A DNA stretch of 64,000 bases from JBBKWH01 sp037968855 (GTDB taxonomy: Bacteria > Pseudomonadota > Gammaproteobacteria > Pseudomonadales > Moraxellaceae), in contig JBBKWH010000014.1 of assembly GCA_037968855.1 (NCBI GenBank), forward strand, positions 62,001 to 126,000. Direction: 5' to 3'. The position numbers were made by a program, and so were the translations under genes. The stretch's first letter is position 1, and every line of letters starts with the position of its first letter. A model generated the notes under the pieces. The model saw only the letters and a list, made by a program, of their open reading frames with translations. It was not told where the DNA came from and ran no database searches. Shown here piece by piece: positions 9,603 to 17,948 of this stretch.

Positions 9603-10496
9603 ATGCTGTGGATTCCGTTTACCATCATGGCTGCATTGATGCAGGCATGGCGCAATGCCTTTCAAAAACAACTCAGCAGCAGTGTGGATGCCTATGGTGT
9701 GACCTTGGCACGGTTTATCTGTGCGGGGCCTTTGGCAGGGTTATATCTGTTTGGCCTGTATCGGTATGCGCAACTGCATGATCAGCCGATTGCGGTGGTG
9801 CAGTTTGGTGCGCGTTTTTGGTTGTATATCGTGATTGCGGCGCTCAGCCAAATTGTTGCTACGGTGTTGATGGTGCGATTATTTCAACAAAAAAACTATG
9901 CCATTGGGGTAGGGCTGGCCAAAAGTGAAGCAGTGCTGGCCGCGCTGATTGGTGTAGCAGTGTTGCATGATCATTTGTCGTTGTTGGCATGGCTGGGTGT
10001 GTTGATTGGTGGGGTGGCGGTATTTTTGCTCAGTGGGGCCAAGTCAATGCGCACCTTGTCATGGCCGACTTTGTGGACTGGCTTGGGCAGCGGATTGACC
10101 TTTGCCATTACTTCCTTATTGGTGCGCGAAGCCAGTTTAGAGCTACCGCAGTTGCCATTTTTGTATCGTGCGGCGTGGGTGTTGTTGTGGGTGATTGGTC
10201 TGCAAACGCTGGTGTTGTTGCTGTGGTTGGGCTGGTCTCGTCCACAGACCTTGCGTGCGATGTGGCAGCGTAAAGGCTTAACGGCACGGGTGAGTGTGGC
10301 GAGTTTTTTGGGATCGCTGGGTTGGTTTAGCGCCATGAGCTTGCAGTCTGTTCCGATTGTCAAAACCTTGGGTCAGATTGAAGTGTTATTTACTTTATTG
10401 ATCTCGGCATACTTTTTTAAAGAAAAACTGGTCAAAACCGATCACTGGGGCTTGGCCTTGGTGGTGGTGGGGGCGATGTTGGTGATTTGGGCGTAG
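9603..10496 (+). CDS. EamA/DMT-family transporter
   Basis: 297 residues with about ten hydrophobic segments arranged as two EamA repeats (roughly 1-140 and 150-297), the drug/metabolite-transporter pattern. The second repeat ends with the family-like VKTLGQIEVLFTLLISAYFFKEKL and a final GLALVVVGAMLVIWA helix. Substrate cannot be inferred. A GTG at 9600 directly precedes the ATG at 9603; either could serve. Located between a DUF2147 gene and, convergently, the GNAT-nitrilase gene. Confidence 0.85.
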   Translation: MLWIPFTIMAALMQAWRNAFQKQLSSSVDAYGVTLARFICAGPLAGLYLFGLYRYAQLHDQPIAVVQFGARFWLYIVIAALSQIVATVLMVRLFQQKNYAIGVGLAKSEAVLAALIGVAVLHDHLSLLAWLGVLIGGVAVFLLSGAKSMRTLSWPTLWTGLGSGLTFAITSLLVREASLELPQLPFLYRAAWVLLWVIGLQTLVLLLWLGWSRPQTLRAMWQRKGLTARVSVASFLGSLGWFSAMSLQSVPIVKTLGQIEVLFTLLISAYFFKEKLVKTDHWGLALVVVGAMLVIWA

Positions 10497-10497
10497 C

Positions 10498-10533
10498 AAA
10501 AAAACATCAAGCCAAGACATGCTTGGCTTGATG
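10498..10533 (-). terminator. Intrinsic terminator of the GNAT-nitrilase gene
   Basis: A perfect 12-bp stem (CATCAAGCCAAG 10505-10516 with CTTGGCTTGATG 10522-10533, loop ACATG) is followed on the minus strand by a run of seven T (complement of 10498-10504). It lies 36 nt past the stop of the minus-strand gene. There is no T-run on the plus strand, so it mainly serves the minus strand. Confidence 0.9.
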
Positions 10534-10568
10534 GTAAGACGGTTCAGGCTTAGGTTTCAAACCAGTGC

Positions 10569-12113
10569 TTATTTACCCATCCAACTGATTTTGTACAAAT
10601 CACGACGACGGTCTAAGTGATTGCGCACCGAACCTTCATGCCGTAATTTTTGCAACTTATCAAAGTCCAAATCCACGATCAGGGTCATCTCGGTATTAGG
10701 TGTGGTTTCAGCCATGATCGCATCATGCGGGAAGGCAAAATCCGACGGCGAGAACACCGCCGATTGCGCATACTGAATATCCGCGCCATCTACTTTAGGC
10801 AAGTTACCAACGCTACCGGCAATGGCCACATAGCATTCGTTTTCGACCGCACGCGCTTGTGCGCAGCAGCGCACCCGCAAGTAGCCATTTTTGGTATCGG
10901 TCCAAAACGGCACAAACAAAATCTTCATGCCTTGATCGGCTTGTAGTCGTGCCAGTTCTGGAAACTCCACGTCATAGCAAATCAAAATGCCAATCTTGCC
11001 GACATCGGTATCAAACACCTTAAGCTTGTCGCCACCTTGCATAATCCATGCGCGTTTTTCGTATGGGGTCGGGTGGATCTTGTATTGCGAATCGACTGTG
11101 CCATCACGACGACAAAGATACGCCACGTTCAGCAGCTCACCATCTTCGAGCACGGGCACAGAGCCTGCGATGATGTTGATGTTGTAGCTGACCGCTAGTT
11201 TAGAGATGGCATCGACGATATCAGGGCTATGGCTGGCCAGATCTTTGACCGCTTCAAAAGAAGTATCGTGTGTTTTGATTCCCATCAATGGCGCGTTAAA
11301 GAACTCTGGGAACAAAGCGACATCGCACTGATAATCGGCCAATGCATCGACAAAAAATTCGACATGCTGAATCAAGTCTTCAACTGATTTGAGCGGACGC
11401 ATTTGCCACTGCACACAACCAACCCGTGCCGAGGTGCGTTGTGCGCCAATCAGTTGGGTTTGATTTGGATCGTAGTACAGGTTATTCCATTCCAATAACG
11501 TGGCAAAACCATGCGACTCACGATCTTCTGGCAGGTAGTTCTTTAGCACCCGTTTGACTTCAAAGTCATTGGATAGCTGAAAGGTCAAAATAGGATCGTA
11601 GATTTCTTTGCATTTGACCTTTTCGATATACACCTGCGGTGTCATATCATGCGAGTAGTTTTGGTAGTTGGGAATTCTGCCACCAGCCACAATACTTTTT
11701 AGATTGAGGTTTTGACACAGTTCTTTGCGTGCCTCATACAGACGACGACCCAAGCGCATGCCGTGATAATCCGGCGAGACCACCACCTCAATGCCGTATA
11801 GCACATCACCTTGTGGATCATGAGTGGTGAGATAGGCATTGCCGGTGATTTGGTTATAGGTGTGCGAATCACCAAATTTGTCATAGTCAACAATCACCGA
11901 AAATGCAGCCGCAACCACTACGCCATGGTCTTCAATACAGATTTGACCTTCTGGAAAAACGGTCAGTTGTGCAATGAACTTTTTTTCTGGGGTAATGCCG
12001 AGGTCTGGATAGACCCGTTCCATGATGCCCTTGATATCGGGGTAGTCTGCCAGTGTGAGGTGGCGCAGTTGTAGCTTGTGTTCCGAATCTTCAAGACGAA
12101 TATCGTCGCTCAT
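10569..12113 (-). CDS. Bifunctional GNAT acetyltransferase / carbon-nitrogen hydrolase fusion
   Basis: 514 residues. Residues about 15-215 form a GNAT acetyltransferase domain, with VVSPDYHGMRLGRRLYEARKEL as the acetyl-CoA-binding region. Residues about 225-500 form a nitrilase-superfamily amidase domain. Its Glu-Lys-Cys triad is visible in FPEFFNAP, PTPYEKRAW and ILICYDVEFPE. This fusion is a recognised but biochemically uncharacterised family in proteobacteria. The substrate is unknown; an N-acyl or amide compound handled by both domains is a fair inference. GAGGA lies 6 nt before the ATG. Own promoter region and terminator, so monocistronic. Confidence 0.92.
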   Translation of the reverse strand: MSDDIRLEDSEHKLQLRHLTLADYPDIKGIMERVYPDLGITPEKKFIAQLTVFPEGQICIEDHGVVVAAAFSVIVDYDKFGDSHTYNQITGNAYLTTHDPQGDVLYGIEVVVSPDYHGMRLGRRLYEARKELCQNLNLKSIVAGGRIPNYQNYSHDMTPQVYIEKVKCKEIYDPILTFQLSNDFEVKRVLKNYLPEDRESHGFATLLEWNNLYYDPNQTQLIGAQRTSARVGCVQWQMRPLKSVEDLIQHVEFFVDALADYQCDVALFPEFFNAPLMGIKTHDTSFEAVKDLASHSPDIVDAISKLAVSYNINIIAGSVPVLEDGELLNVAYLCRRDGTVDSQYKIHPTPYEKRAWIMQGGDKLKVFDTDVGKIGILICYDVEFPELARLQADQGMKILFVPFWTDTKNGYLRVRCCAQARAVENECYVAIAGSVGNLPKVDGADIQYAQSAVFSPSDFAFPHDAIMAETTPNTEMTLIVDLDFDKLQKLRHEGSVRNHLDRRRDLYKISWMGK

Positions 12114-12501
12114 GGCAAATCCTCTAAAAAATGGGGCAACTATAGATCAGTAGATCAGGTAAAGGCTGTCATGGTCATCCTCAGCACCAGTCGCACCAAT
12201 AACAGACCAAGACGCGATAACACCGCGCAAGCCTGCGTGATCTAGTATGGTGGGTTTGGGTATGGACGATGATGACAAACAAACATTCAGCGCATCACGA
12301 GGAATCGATACAGTGTTTTTAAGGTACGCTTGCGCCTTTGCGCTGTCAATCAGACGTACTTAAAGTCTGTAAAATTCATAAAAATCTGATAATTAATTAA
12401 AACCAAAAGTGACTTTAACTCATCTGTGTTTGGAGTTGTAATCGCATTGGTCAAATTCAGTTGTGTGGCTATCGTATGGAGACTGGCCCTAAGATCATCA
12501 A
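12114..12501. other. 388-nt intergenic region, no gene seen
   Basis: Lies between the start of the GNAT-nitrilase gene and the end of the cupin gene. I find no convincing ORF. It holds imperfect inverted arms at 12318-12328 and 12355-12364 (GTACG / CGTAC core, one bulge) and an alternative hairpin CAGAC / GTCTG at 12351-12369. An AT-rich stretch around 12385-12405 (GATAATTAATTAAAACC) follows. It may include the promoter of the minus-strand GNAT-nitrilase gene; a small RNA is possible but unsupported. Confidence 0.4.
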
Positions 12502-12858
12502 TCATACCTCGACAATGACATAATACTTTTCGACTGCTTCGACCACTTCAAAGATGCCCACAAAGTTGGGTGGAATGATACCGGCATGACCTGCCGCGAC
12601 TTCAACCACATCGCCTTTGCCATCATGTAAGCGAACCACACCTTTGATCACCTGAAAGAACTCTTGTTTGTTGGCGGCAAACTCAATACGCCATGCACCA
12701 ACCTCACAATGCCAAATGCCACAACTCATGTTGGGGTGTTCATATAGGCTGTAGGTGGTGCGCGCTGGGTTGCCGCTGATCAGGTGTTCGGGGCGAGGGT
12801 GGTCTATGTTGGCATCTGCGTGAGATAGACCTTGGCCTGCAACCAAAATGGCTGTCAT
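12502..12858 (-). CDS. Cupin-fold protein downstream of bioF
   Basis: 118 residues, a single cupin domain of the DUF861/EutQ-like type. Motif 1 region is VGAWRIEFAANKQEFFQVIKGVVRLHDGKGD and motif 2 is AAGHAGIIPPNFVGIFEVVE. Canonical metal-binding histidines are largely missing, so metal-dependent catalysis is doubtful. The start at 12858 has GGAG at 7-nt spacing; the open frame extends further but without a better site. It follows bioF on the same strand with a 16-nt gap, so it is probably in the biotin operon, though no known biotin step needs it. Confidence 0.82.
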   Translation of the reverse strand: MTAILVAGQGLSHADANIDHPRPEHLISGNPARTTYSLYEHPNMSCGIWHCEVGAWRIEFAANKQEFFQVIKGVVRLHDGKGDVVEVAAGHAGIIPPNFVGIFEVVEAVEKYYVIVEV

Positions 12859-12874
12859 GTTGAGCTCCAAAACT

Positions 12875-14020
12875 TTAAATAGAAATGCGAAGGACAAGTT
12901 GAGCCATCACCCCTAACAGCCGATCAATATGCGCTGCCGTATGCGCTGCACTCACAGTGATCCGTAGTCGAGATGTTCCATGTGGAACAGTCGGTGGTCG
13001 AATCGCTACGGCCAAAATACCTTGGGCTTCGAGTTGTTGTGACAAGCGCAGGGCAGCCGCGGCATCCCCAATCAGAATCGGTTGAATAGCGGTATGACTG
13101 TCCACCATTTGCCAGCCTTGCGCCTGTAATCCGCTGCGCAATTGAGCAATATTAGCGGCGAGTTGTTGTTGCCGTTGTGGCTCGGCGTCGATCACATCTA
13201 ACGCGGCCAGCGTCGCCGCAGCCAACAACGGTGGAGTGGCAGTGGTAAAACAAAACGTGCGCGCGCGACTGGTTAGATAGTCGATTAAATCGGTCGAGCC
13301 AGCCACAAACGCGCCAAACGTGCCAACGGCTTTGCCCAATGTCGCCATATACACATCAACCAGTGGTAAGGCGTGTTCTCGCACTGCAAAGCCATGCGCG
13401 TCATCAATCATTAAAGCGGCTTGATGTTGCTCGGCCAGTGCAATTAGATCGTTTAGTGGTGCTTCGGTGCCATCCATACTAAACACTTGATCGGTGGCGA
13501 TCAGCTTGCGTGTTGGCTGCGAATCTTCTGTGAGTAAGCGCGCCAGCATCGCGGTATCGAGATGGGCGTAACGGCGCAGTTTTGCACCCGACAAGCGCCC
13601 GCCATCTAGCAATGATGCATGGTTTAGACGGTCTTGATACACCGTGTCTTTATTCGACAGTAGCGCATCCATCACGCCCAGATTGGCCATATAACCAGTC
13701 GAAAACAGCATGGCTTTAGGGTAGCCGGTCATGCGGGCCAAGCGTTGCTCAAGTTGCTCGTGCAGGCTGGTATGGCCGGTGATCAAATGTGCCGCACCTG
13801 CGCCAATCCCGTGTTGTTTGAGGTGCTGATGCACGGCATGGTTGAGTGCTGGATGTTCGGCGAGACCCAAATAGTCATTGCTAGAAAAATTAAGATATTG
13901 TTTGCCATCACGCCATACATACGGCGTGACACCTTGATCAACAGCGCGGGTTTGGCGGTTGAGATGTTGGGCACGTAGCTCGGTCAGTTGCTGGCCGAGC
14001 TGAAATGCGGCAAGGGTCAT
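12875..14020 (-). CDS. bioF: 8-amino-7-oxononanoate synthase
   Basis: PLP-dependent condensation of pimeloyl-ACP/CoA with alanine in biotin synthesis. 381 residues, alpha-oxoamine synthase family. The Schiff-base lysine is K230 in ATLGKAVGTFGAF. DDAHG at 206-210 contacts the PLP ring nitrogen, and SSNDYLGL at about 46-53 plus GIGAGAAHLITG at 71-82 are signature motifs. Lies 21 nt downstream of bioB. bioH, bioC and bioD, which often accompany bioBF, are absent here, so the pathway is split across the genome. No strong Shine-Dalgarno sequence precedes the ATG. Confidence 0.97.
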   Translation of the reverse strand: MTLAAFQLGQQLTELRAQHLNRQTRAVDQGVTPYVWRDGKQYLNFSSNDYLGLAEHPALNHAVHQHLKQHGIGAGAAHLITGHTSLHEQLEQRLARMTGYPKAMLFSTGYMANLGVMDALLSNKDTVYQDRLNHASLLDGGRLSGAKLRRYAHLDTAMLARLLTEDSQPTRKLIATDQVFSMDGTEAPLNDLIALAEQHQAALMIDDAHGFAVREHALPLVDVYMATLGKAVGTFGAFVAGSTDLIDYLTSRARTFCFTTATPPLLAAATLAALDVIDAEPQRQQQLAANIAQLRSGLQAQGWQMVDSHTAIQPILIGDAAAALRLSQQLEAQGILAVAIRPPTVPHGTSRLRITVSAAHTAAHIDRLLGVMAQLVLRISI

Positions 14021-14041
14021 TTGTGTTGCAAACGGCGTGGC

Positions 14042-15034
14042 TTATCCGGCCATCGCATCCACAGCAGTCATTTTGACACTGACCTTAGCGGCTTCGCGTT
14101 TCAGTCCCAATTCGTCAAATAGACGATCATCGCGGCCAGAATCGGCGTTTGGGGTGGTGAGAAGTTTTTCGCCGTAAAACAGTGAGTTTGCACCAGCCAA
14201 AAATGCCATAGCTTGCTCGTTATCGGACAGTGATTCACGTCCTGCGGACAGACGCACATAACTGGCTGGCATCACAATCCGTGCCACCGCAATGGTACGA
14301 ATCCACTCCAAAACGGGTAGGCGAGGGGTGTCGGCCAGTGGCGTTCCGGCTACAGGTACGAGTAAGTTAATGGGCACGGATTCGGGGTGAATCGGCAAGG
14401 TAGCGAGTTCGTGCAATAAGCCAATCCGATCCGCGCGTGCTTCGCCCATCCCAACAATGCCGCCGCTACAGACTTTCATGCCCGATGCGCGCACATGCGC
14501 CAGCGTGTCGAGACGGTCATCAAAGGTGCGGGTTTGGATCACGTTGGGGTAGTGCTCGCGTGAGGTGTCGAGGTTGTGGTTATAGTAATCCAGTCCAGCC
14601 TCGCCCAAGCGTTCGGCTTGGCTCTGCGTCAGCATGCCAAGGGTCATGCAGGTTTCTAGGCCCATCGCCTTAACGCCTTTGACCAGATCCATCACATAGG
14701 GCATGTCGCGTTCGTGCGGGTTGCGCCATGCCGCGCCCATGCAAAAGCGCGAGGAGCCATTGGCTTTGGCTTCTGCCGCTGCTGCCAAGACTTTATCGAC
14801 GGCGAGTTTTTTTTCGGCTTGCAAGTCGGTGCTGTGATGGCCCGACTGCGAGCAGTAGCCGCAGTCTTCGGGGCAATTGCCAGTTTTGATTGAGAGCAGC
14901 GTGCTGACTTGCACCACATTGGCATCAAAATGCTGTCGATGCACCGTTTGCGCTTGGAACATCAAGTCATTAAACGGTAGATCAAACAGTGCAGCAATCT
15001 CACTGCGACTCCAGTCATTACGAATCATGAACAT
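14042..15034 (-). CDS. bioB: Biotin synthase
   Basis: Radical-SAM enzyme that inserts sulfur into dethiobiotin. About 330 residues. The radical-SAM cluster motif CPEDCGYC is clear near residue 53-60 and is followed by the BioB-specific [11 protein letters not shown]. Further conserved Cys/Arg residues of the auxiliary [2Fe-2S] site are present ([33 protein letters not shown]). The start chosen is the ATG at 15034, with AGAGAG about 6 nt upstream; the frame is open to 15133, but the extra N-terminus looks unlike the family. I see no BirA-type palindrome in the 223 nt upstream. Confidence 0.96.
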   Translation of the reverse strand: MFMIRNDWSRSEIAALFDLPFNDLMFQAQTVHRQHFDANVVQVSTLLSIKTGNCPEDCGYCSQSGHHSTDLQAEKKLAVDKVLAAAAEAKANGSSRFCMGAAWRNPHERDMPYVMDLVKGVKAMGLETCMTLGMLTQSQAERLGEAGLDYYNHNLDTSREHYPNVIQTRTFDDRLDTLAHVRASGMKVCSGGIVGMGEARADRIGLLHELATLPIHPESVPINLLVPVAGTPLADTPRLPVLEWIRTIAVARIVMPASYVRLSAGRESLSDNEQAMAFLAGANSLFYGEKLLTTPNADSGRDDRLFDELGLKREAAKVSVKMTAVDAMAG

Positions 15035-15257
15035 GGCTCTCTTGGGCATAGACATTACGGCGGATGTGCGGTTAGACGTGAGATGACCATGTCGCCACGT
15101 CTGGTGTCGCAATACAGTCAATTCAACAGGCAATTTTTAAGCCAGTATTGCCTTGTGCTAGCCAGCGATTGGCACAGTACGCAGATCCATCATCAGATCA
15201 GTATGGCCCGCATACAGGTGCGATCAGCGGCTAATGTATGCGGGTGGGGCTGATGGC

Positions 15258-15737
15258 TTACTTGCCGTAGGCTGCGCGTTTGTCTTTGATAAAGCGCTGT
15301 ACGGCTTTGGCTTTTTGCAGCACTGGTTTTGGAATCTTTGGGGCAAGGTGTTTGGCGGCTTGGTTAAACCACATTAATAACGAAAAGTCGCCTTCCATTT
15401 GGATTGCGCCGGTTTGCATGCCGGTCATAAAGGCGGTTGGGTCACCTTTGATCAGGGTTTGCACACCGGTGTCGCTGTCTTCAAAGCGTAGGGTAAAGTC
15501 TGGCTTGTCGGCTTGACCACCGCGATGGCAGACCTTGCCATTTTTGATCTTGTAGTGGCGTGCAATGCCATCTTTGGATTCGATCTGAATGGTAAAGTCG
15601 CGGTTTTGTATCAGAGCCATAAATGGTGCACTGGTACGCGCCAGTTGTTGCATGCGCAAGCCTAAACCTGCCAAAAGCAGATCAAACGGATCGGTGCTGA
15701 GGTTGATGATCGGTAAATTAACCACTGGAAGGTTCAT
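15258..15737 (-). CDS. SCP2 sterol-binding domain protein
   Basis: 159 residues from ATG 15737. A single SCP2-like lipid-binding domain (about residues 25-135) is suggested by FTIQIESKDGIARHYKIKNGKV, the acidic substrate-cavity region PDFTLRFEDSDTGVQTLIKGDPTAFMTGMQTGAIQMEGDFSLLMWF, and a basic C-terminal helix. Stand-alone SCP2 proteins are common in Pseudomonadales; an intracellular fatty-acyl or ubiquinone-related lipid role is plausible but unproven. The frame continues to a GTG at 15824 with poor initiation signals. Own transcription unit on the minus strand. Confidence 0.85.
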   Translation of the reverse strand: MNLPVVNLPIINLSTDPFDLLLAGLGLRMQQLARTSAPFMALIQNRDFTIQIESKDGIARHYKIKNGKVCHRGGQADKPDFTLRFEDSDTGVQTLIKGDPTAFMTGMQTGAIQMEGDFSLLMWFNQAAKHLAPKIPKPVLQKAKAVQRFIKDKRAAYGK

Positions 15738-15898
15738 GGCAGCACTCAAGTTGGGCAAAAAACGATAAGTACCAAACTGTAGCACCAGCGTGCAGTGATT
15801 GCCATGATCGTGCGTTACCGTCACAGACCGATAACGATCAGAGACAAAAGCGCCGATGGCAAGCTTAAGATTACCATCGGCGTGAGTCGGTAGATTGC

Positions 15899-16249
15899 TT
15901 AACGGCGTGAGGAGCTTTGCAGTTCATCCATAGAGACGGGACGATGTTCGACTTGACTGGCCAGCCACTCGGCCCGACGACGTGCACTACGTTGTTCTTC
16001 TGTTGCACCTAGCCAAAACATCAGGCCAATCACTGACAAGCCAATGCCCGTCAAATACCCTTCAAACATCGACCAGCCTAGACCTTGATTGAGTAAGGTT
16101 TGTGTCCCTTCTAAAAATACAAAATAAACCATGCCCGCTAACATATAACCCAACCACCGACGATACGGCGAAAACAATAAGATCACGATACCCGTGGCTA
16201 ACGCAGCAGCGCCAAGGGATTCTACAAGGGTCATTGAAACGTTTAGCAC
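15899..16249 (-). CDS. Small inner-membrane protein, unknown function
   Basis: 116 residues from a GTG at 16249 that has AGGAG at 8-nt spacing; a longer frame reaches 16375 but has no supporting site. About three hydrophobic segments (near residues 8-26, 32-52 and 63-83) precede a cytoplasmic charged tail (RSARRRAEWLASQVEHRPVS). No domain recognised. Transcribed toward the SCP2 gene with a 161-nt gap. Confidence 0.65.
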   Translation of the reverse strand: MLNVSMTLVESLGAAALATGIVILLFSPYRRWLGYMLAGMVYFVFLEGTQTLLNQGLGWSMFEGYLTGIGLSVIGLMFWLGATEEQRSARRRAEWLASQVEHRPVSMDELQSSSRR

Positions 16250-16624
16250 GATGCATTCTCCTGTCAGTCTCAAAAGGTTGTGGACTCTTGAGGGGTGTGG
16301 CGGCTCGTTAATATTGCAGTCGCTAGCCATGCTTGGCATTGATTGTTGTTCTGGCGAATCATCCTGTTTCGCCATCTGTGTTGCTGATTATGCGTAACTC
16401 TGAGGATTTGAACAGTCCCTCTACTGACTCTCGCGACATCAGATGTCGCGAGAAGCATCGTGATTCATTTGTAGTGTGCCAGAAGTCAGTTGCTTTGGCA
16501 CAACCACAGGTCAGCGGTCATCGTTTGGTCATGTTATGCAGTGAAGTGAGAACTGCGTCACTTAAATTGCGACGAACGTAGGCAAAAATCCGCTCTGAGT
16601 CGAAACATATCTGATCTTCAGGCT
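16250..16624. other. 375-nt intergenic region without a gene
   Basis: Between the end of serB and the start of the small membrane protein gene, both on the minus strand. No ORF is convincing on either strand. Its main feature is the 25-nt palindrome at 16429-16453, listed separately. The rest shows no further structure that I can support. Confidence 0.4.
16429..16453. repeat. 25-nt near-perfect palindrome
   Basis: 12-nt arms around a single central A: TCTCGCGACATC and GATGTCGCGAGA. As DNA it is an odd-length dyad suited to a dimeric DNA-binding protein. As RNA it would form a strong GC-rich hairpin. There is no following T-run, so it is not a standard terminator for serB, which ends 172 nt away. 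Confidence 0.6.
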
Positions 16625-17872
16625 TTAATGCTGAGACAAGTCTGAGACGACAGTTGCTAGATCGTAATCGCGTACACCAAGCAGATACAAAATCCCATCT
16701 AAACCGACGCTTGAGATGGCTTGGGTGGCGTTTTGGCGAACCAAGGGCTTGGCGCGAAAGGCAATACCCAAACCGGCAATCGCTAACATCGGCAAATCAT
16801 TGGCCCCGTCACCAACCGCGATCACCTGTTCAAGCTGAATACCTTGTGCGTCGGCCAGTTCACGCAAGAGTTCGGCTTTGCGTGCACCATCTACCACACG
16901 GCCTTTAACTTGGCCGGTCACCATGCCATCTTGAATATCCAGCAGGTTGGCGTGGACTTCGTCAATGCCCAGACGTTTTTGCAGATATTCGGCAAAATAA
17001 GTAAAGCCACCAGACAAAATAGCCGTGCGATAGCCCAAGGCTTTTAAGGTTGAGATCAGTTGCTCAGCGCCTTCGGTAATGGTCAGCCGCTCGGCAATAC
17101 CCGCCAATACCTCACTGCTTAAACCCTTCAGCAAGGCCACCCGTGCGGCAAAGCTTTGATTGAAATCTAGCTCACCCGACATGGCGCGTTCGGTAATCTC
17201 AGCCACTTGTTCGCCCACGCCTGCTTCTTTGGCCAGCTCGTCAATCACTTCTTGCTCGATCAAGGTCGAGTCCATGTCAAAACAGACCAGACGACGGTTG
17301 CGGCGATAGACGTTGTCCTCCTGTACAGCAATGTCGATGGACAGTTCGGTCGATAAGCGTAGACAGTCGGCACGTAAGGCAACTGCGTCTAAAAGATGAC
17401 CACGCACGCCAAATTCGACACAAGATTTACCGTTGGTCGCCGCAGTCACCACTTGATCAACCGGCAAACGACCAGATAAACGACTTAAGGTTTCGATATT
17501 AAAGCCGTGATTAGAAATAATCCCCGATACCGCAGACAGTTGCGCAGGGGTCAAGGCACGCGCTAACACGGTGACGATATGACGGGTTTGTCCACCGTCA
17601 CTGACCCAGCGCTGATACTGCTCACTGCTAATCGGTTTAAAGCGAACTGTTAAACCTAATTCTTGTGCAATCAATAGCATATCGCGCATGGCAAGCGCCG
17701 TTGCGGTGGCATCTGGACTGCCAGTCACAATGCCCAGCGTCAATTGATCGTGGATCACGCCTTGGCCGACATCCAGCACGTCAATGCCATGTCGATCAAG
17801 CACCGCCATCAAACGGGTAAACTGGTTGGGTTGATCAGGCCCCAAAAAAGACATCAGAATGATTTCACGCAT
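16625..17872 (-). CDS. serB: Phosphoserine phosphatase with N-terminal ACT domains
   Basis: Last step of serine biosynthesis. 415 residues. An N-terminal regulatory part (about 1-180) has two ACT-like segments (SFLGPDQPNQFTRLMAVLDRHG; ALTPAQLSAVSGIISNHGFNI). The C-terminal HAD phosphatase has motif I DMDSTLIEQE near 199-208, motif II ILSGGFTYFAE, the motif III lysine (ARKAELL) and motif IV GDGANDLPML. The long ACT-bearing form is usual in Pseudomonas-like bacteria. Divergently arranged with the AhpA/YtjB-like gene, as in many Gammaproteobacteria. Confidence 0.97.
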   Translation of the reverse strand: MREIILMSFLGPDQPNQFTRLMAVLDRHGIDVLDVGQGVIHDQLTLGIVTGSPDATATALAMRDMLLIAQELGLTVRFKPISSEQYQRWVSDGGQTRHIVTVLARALTPAQLSAVSGIISNHGFNIETLSRLSGRLPVDQVVTAATNGKSCVEFGVRGHLLDAVALRADCLRLSTELSIDIAVQEDNVYRRNRRLVCFDMDSTLIEQEVIDELAKEAGVGEQVAEITERAMSGELDFNQSFAARVALLKGLSSEVLAGIAERLTITEGAEQLISTLKALGYRTAILSGGFTYFAEYLQKRLGIDEVHANLLDIQDGMVTGQVKGRVVDGARKAELLRELADAQGIQLEQVIAVGDGANDLPMLAIAGLGIAFRAKPLVRQNATQAISSVGLDGILYLLGVRDYDLATVVSDLSQH

Positions 17873-17948
17873 TGCATCAGCTCGTGCTTGAGTGACAAGA
17901 TGCGGGCAATCATAATCTATTCGCCAACCTTTTTGACTGGAAGTCCGT

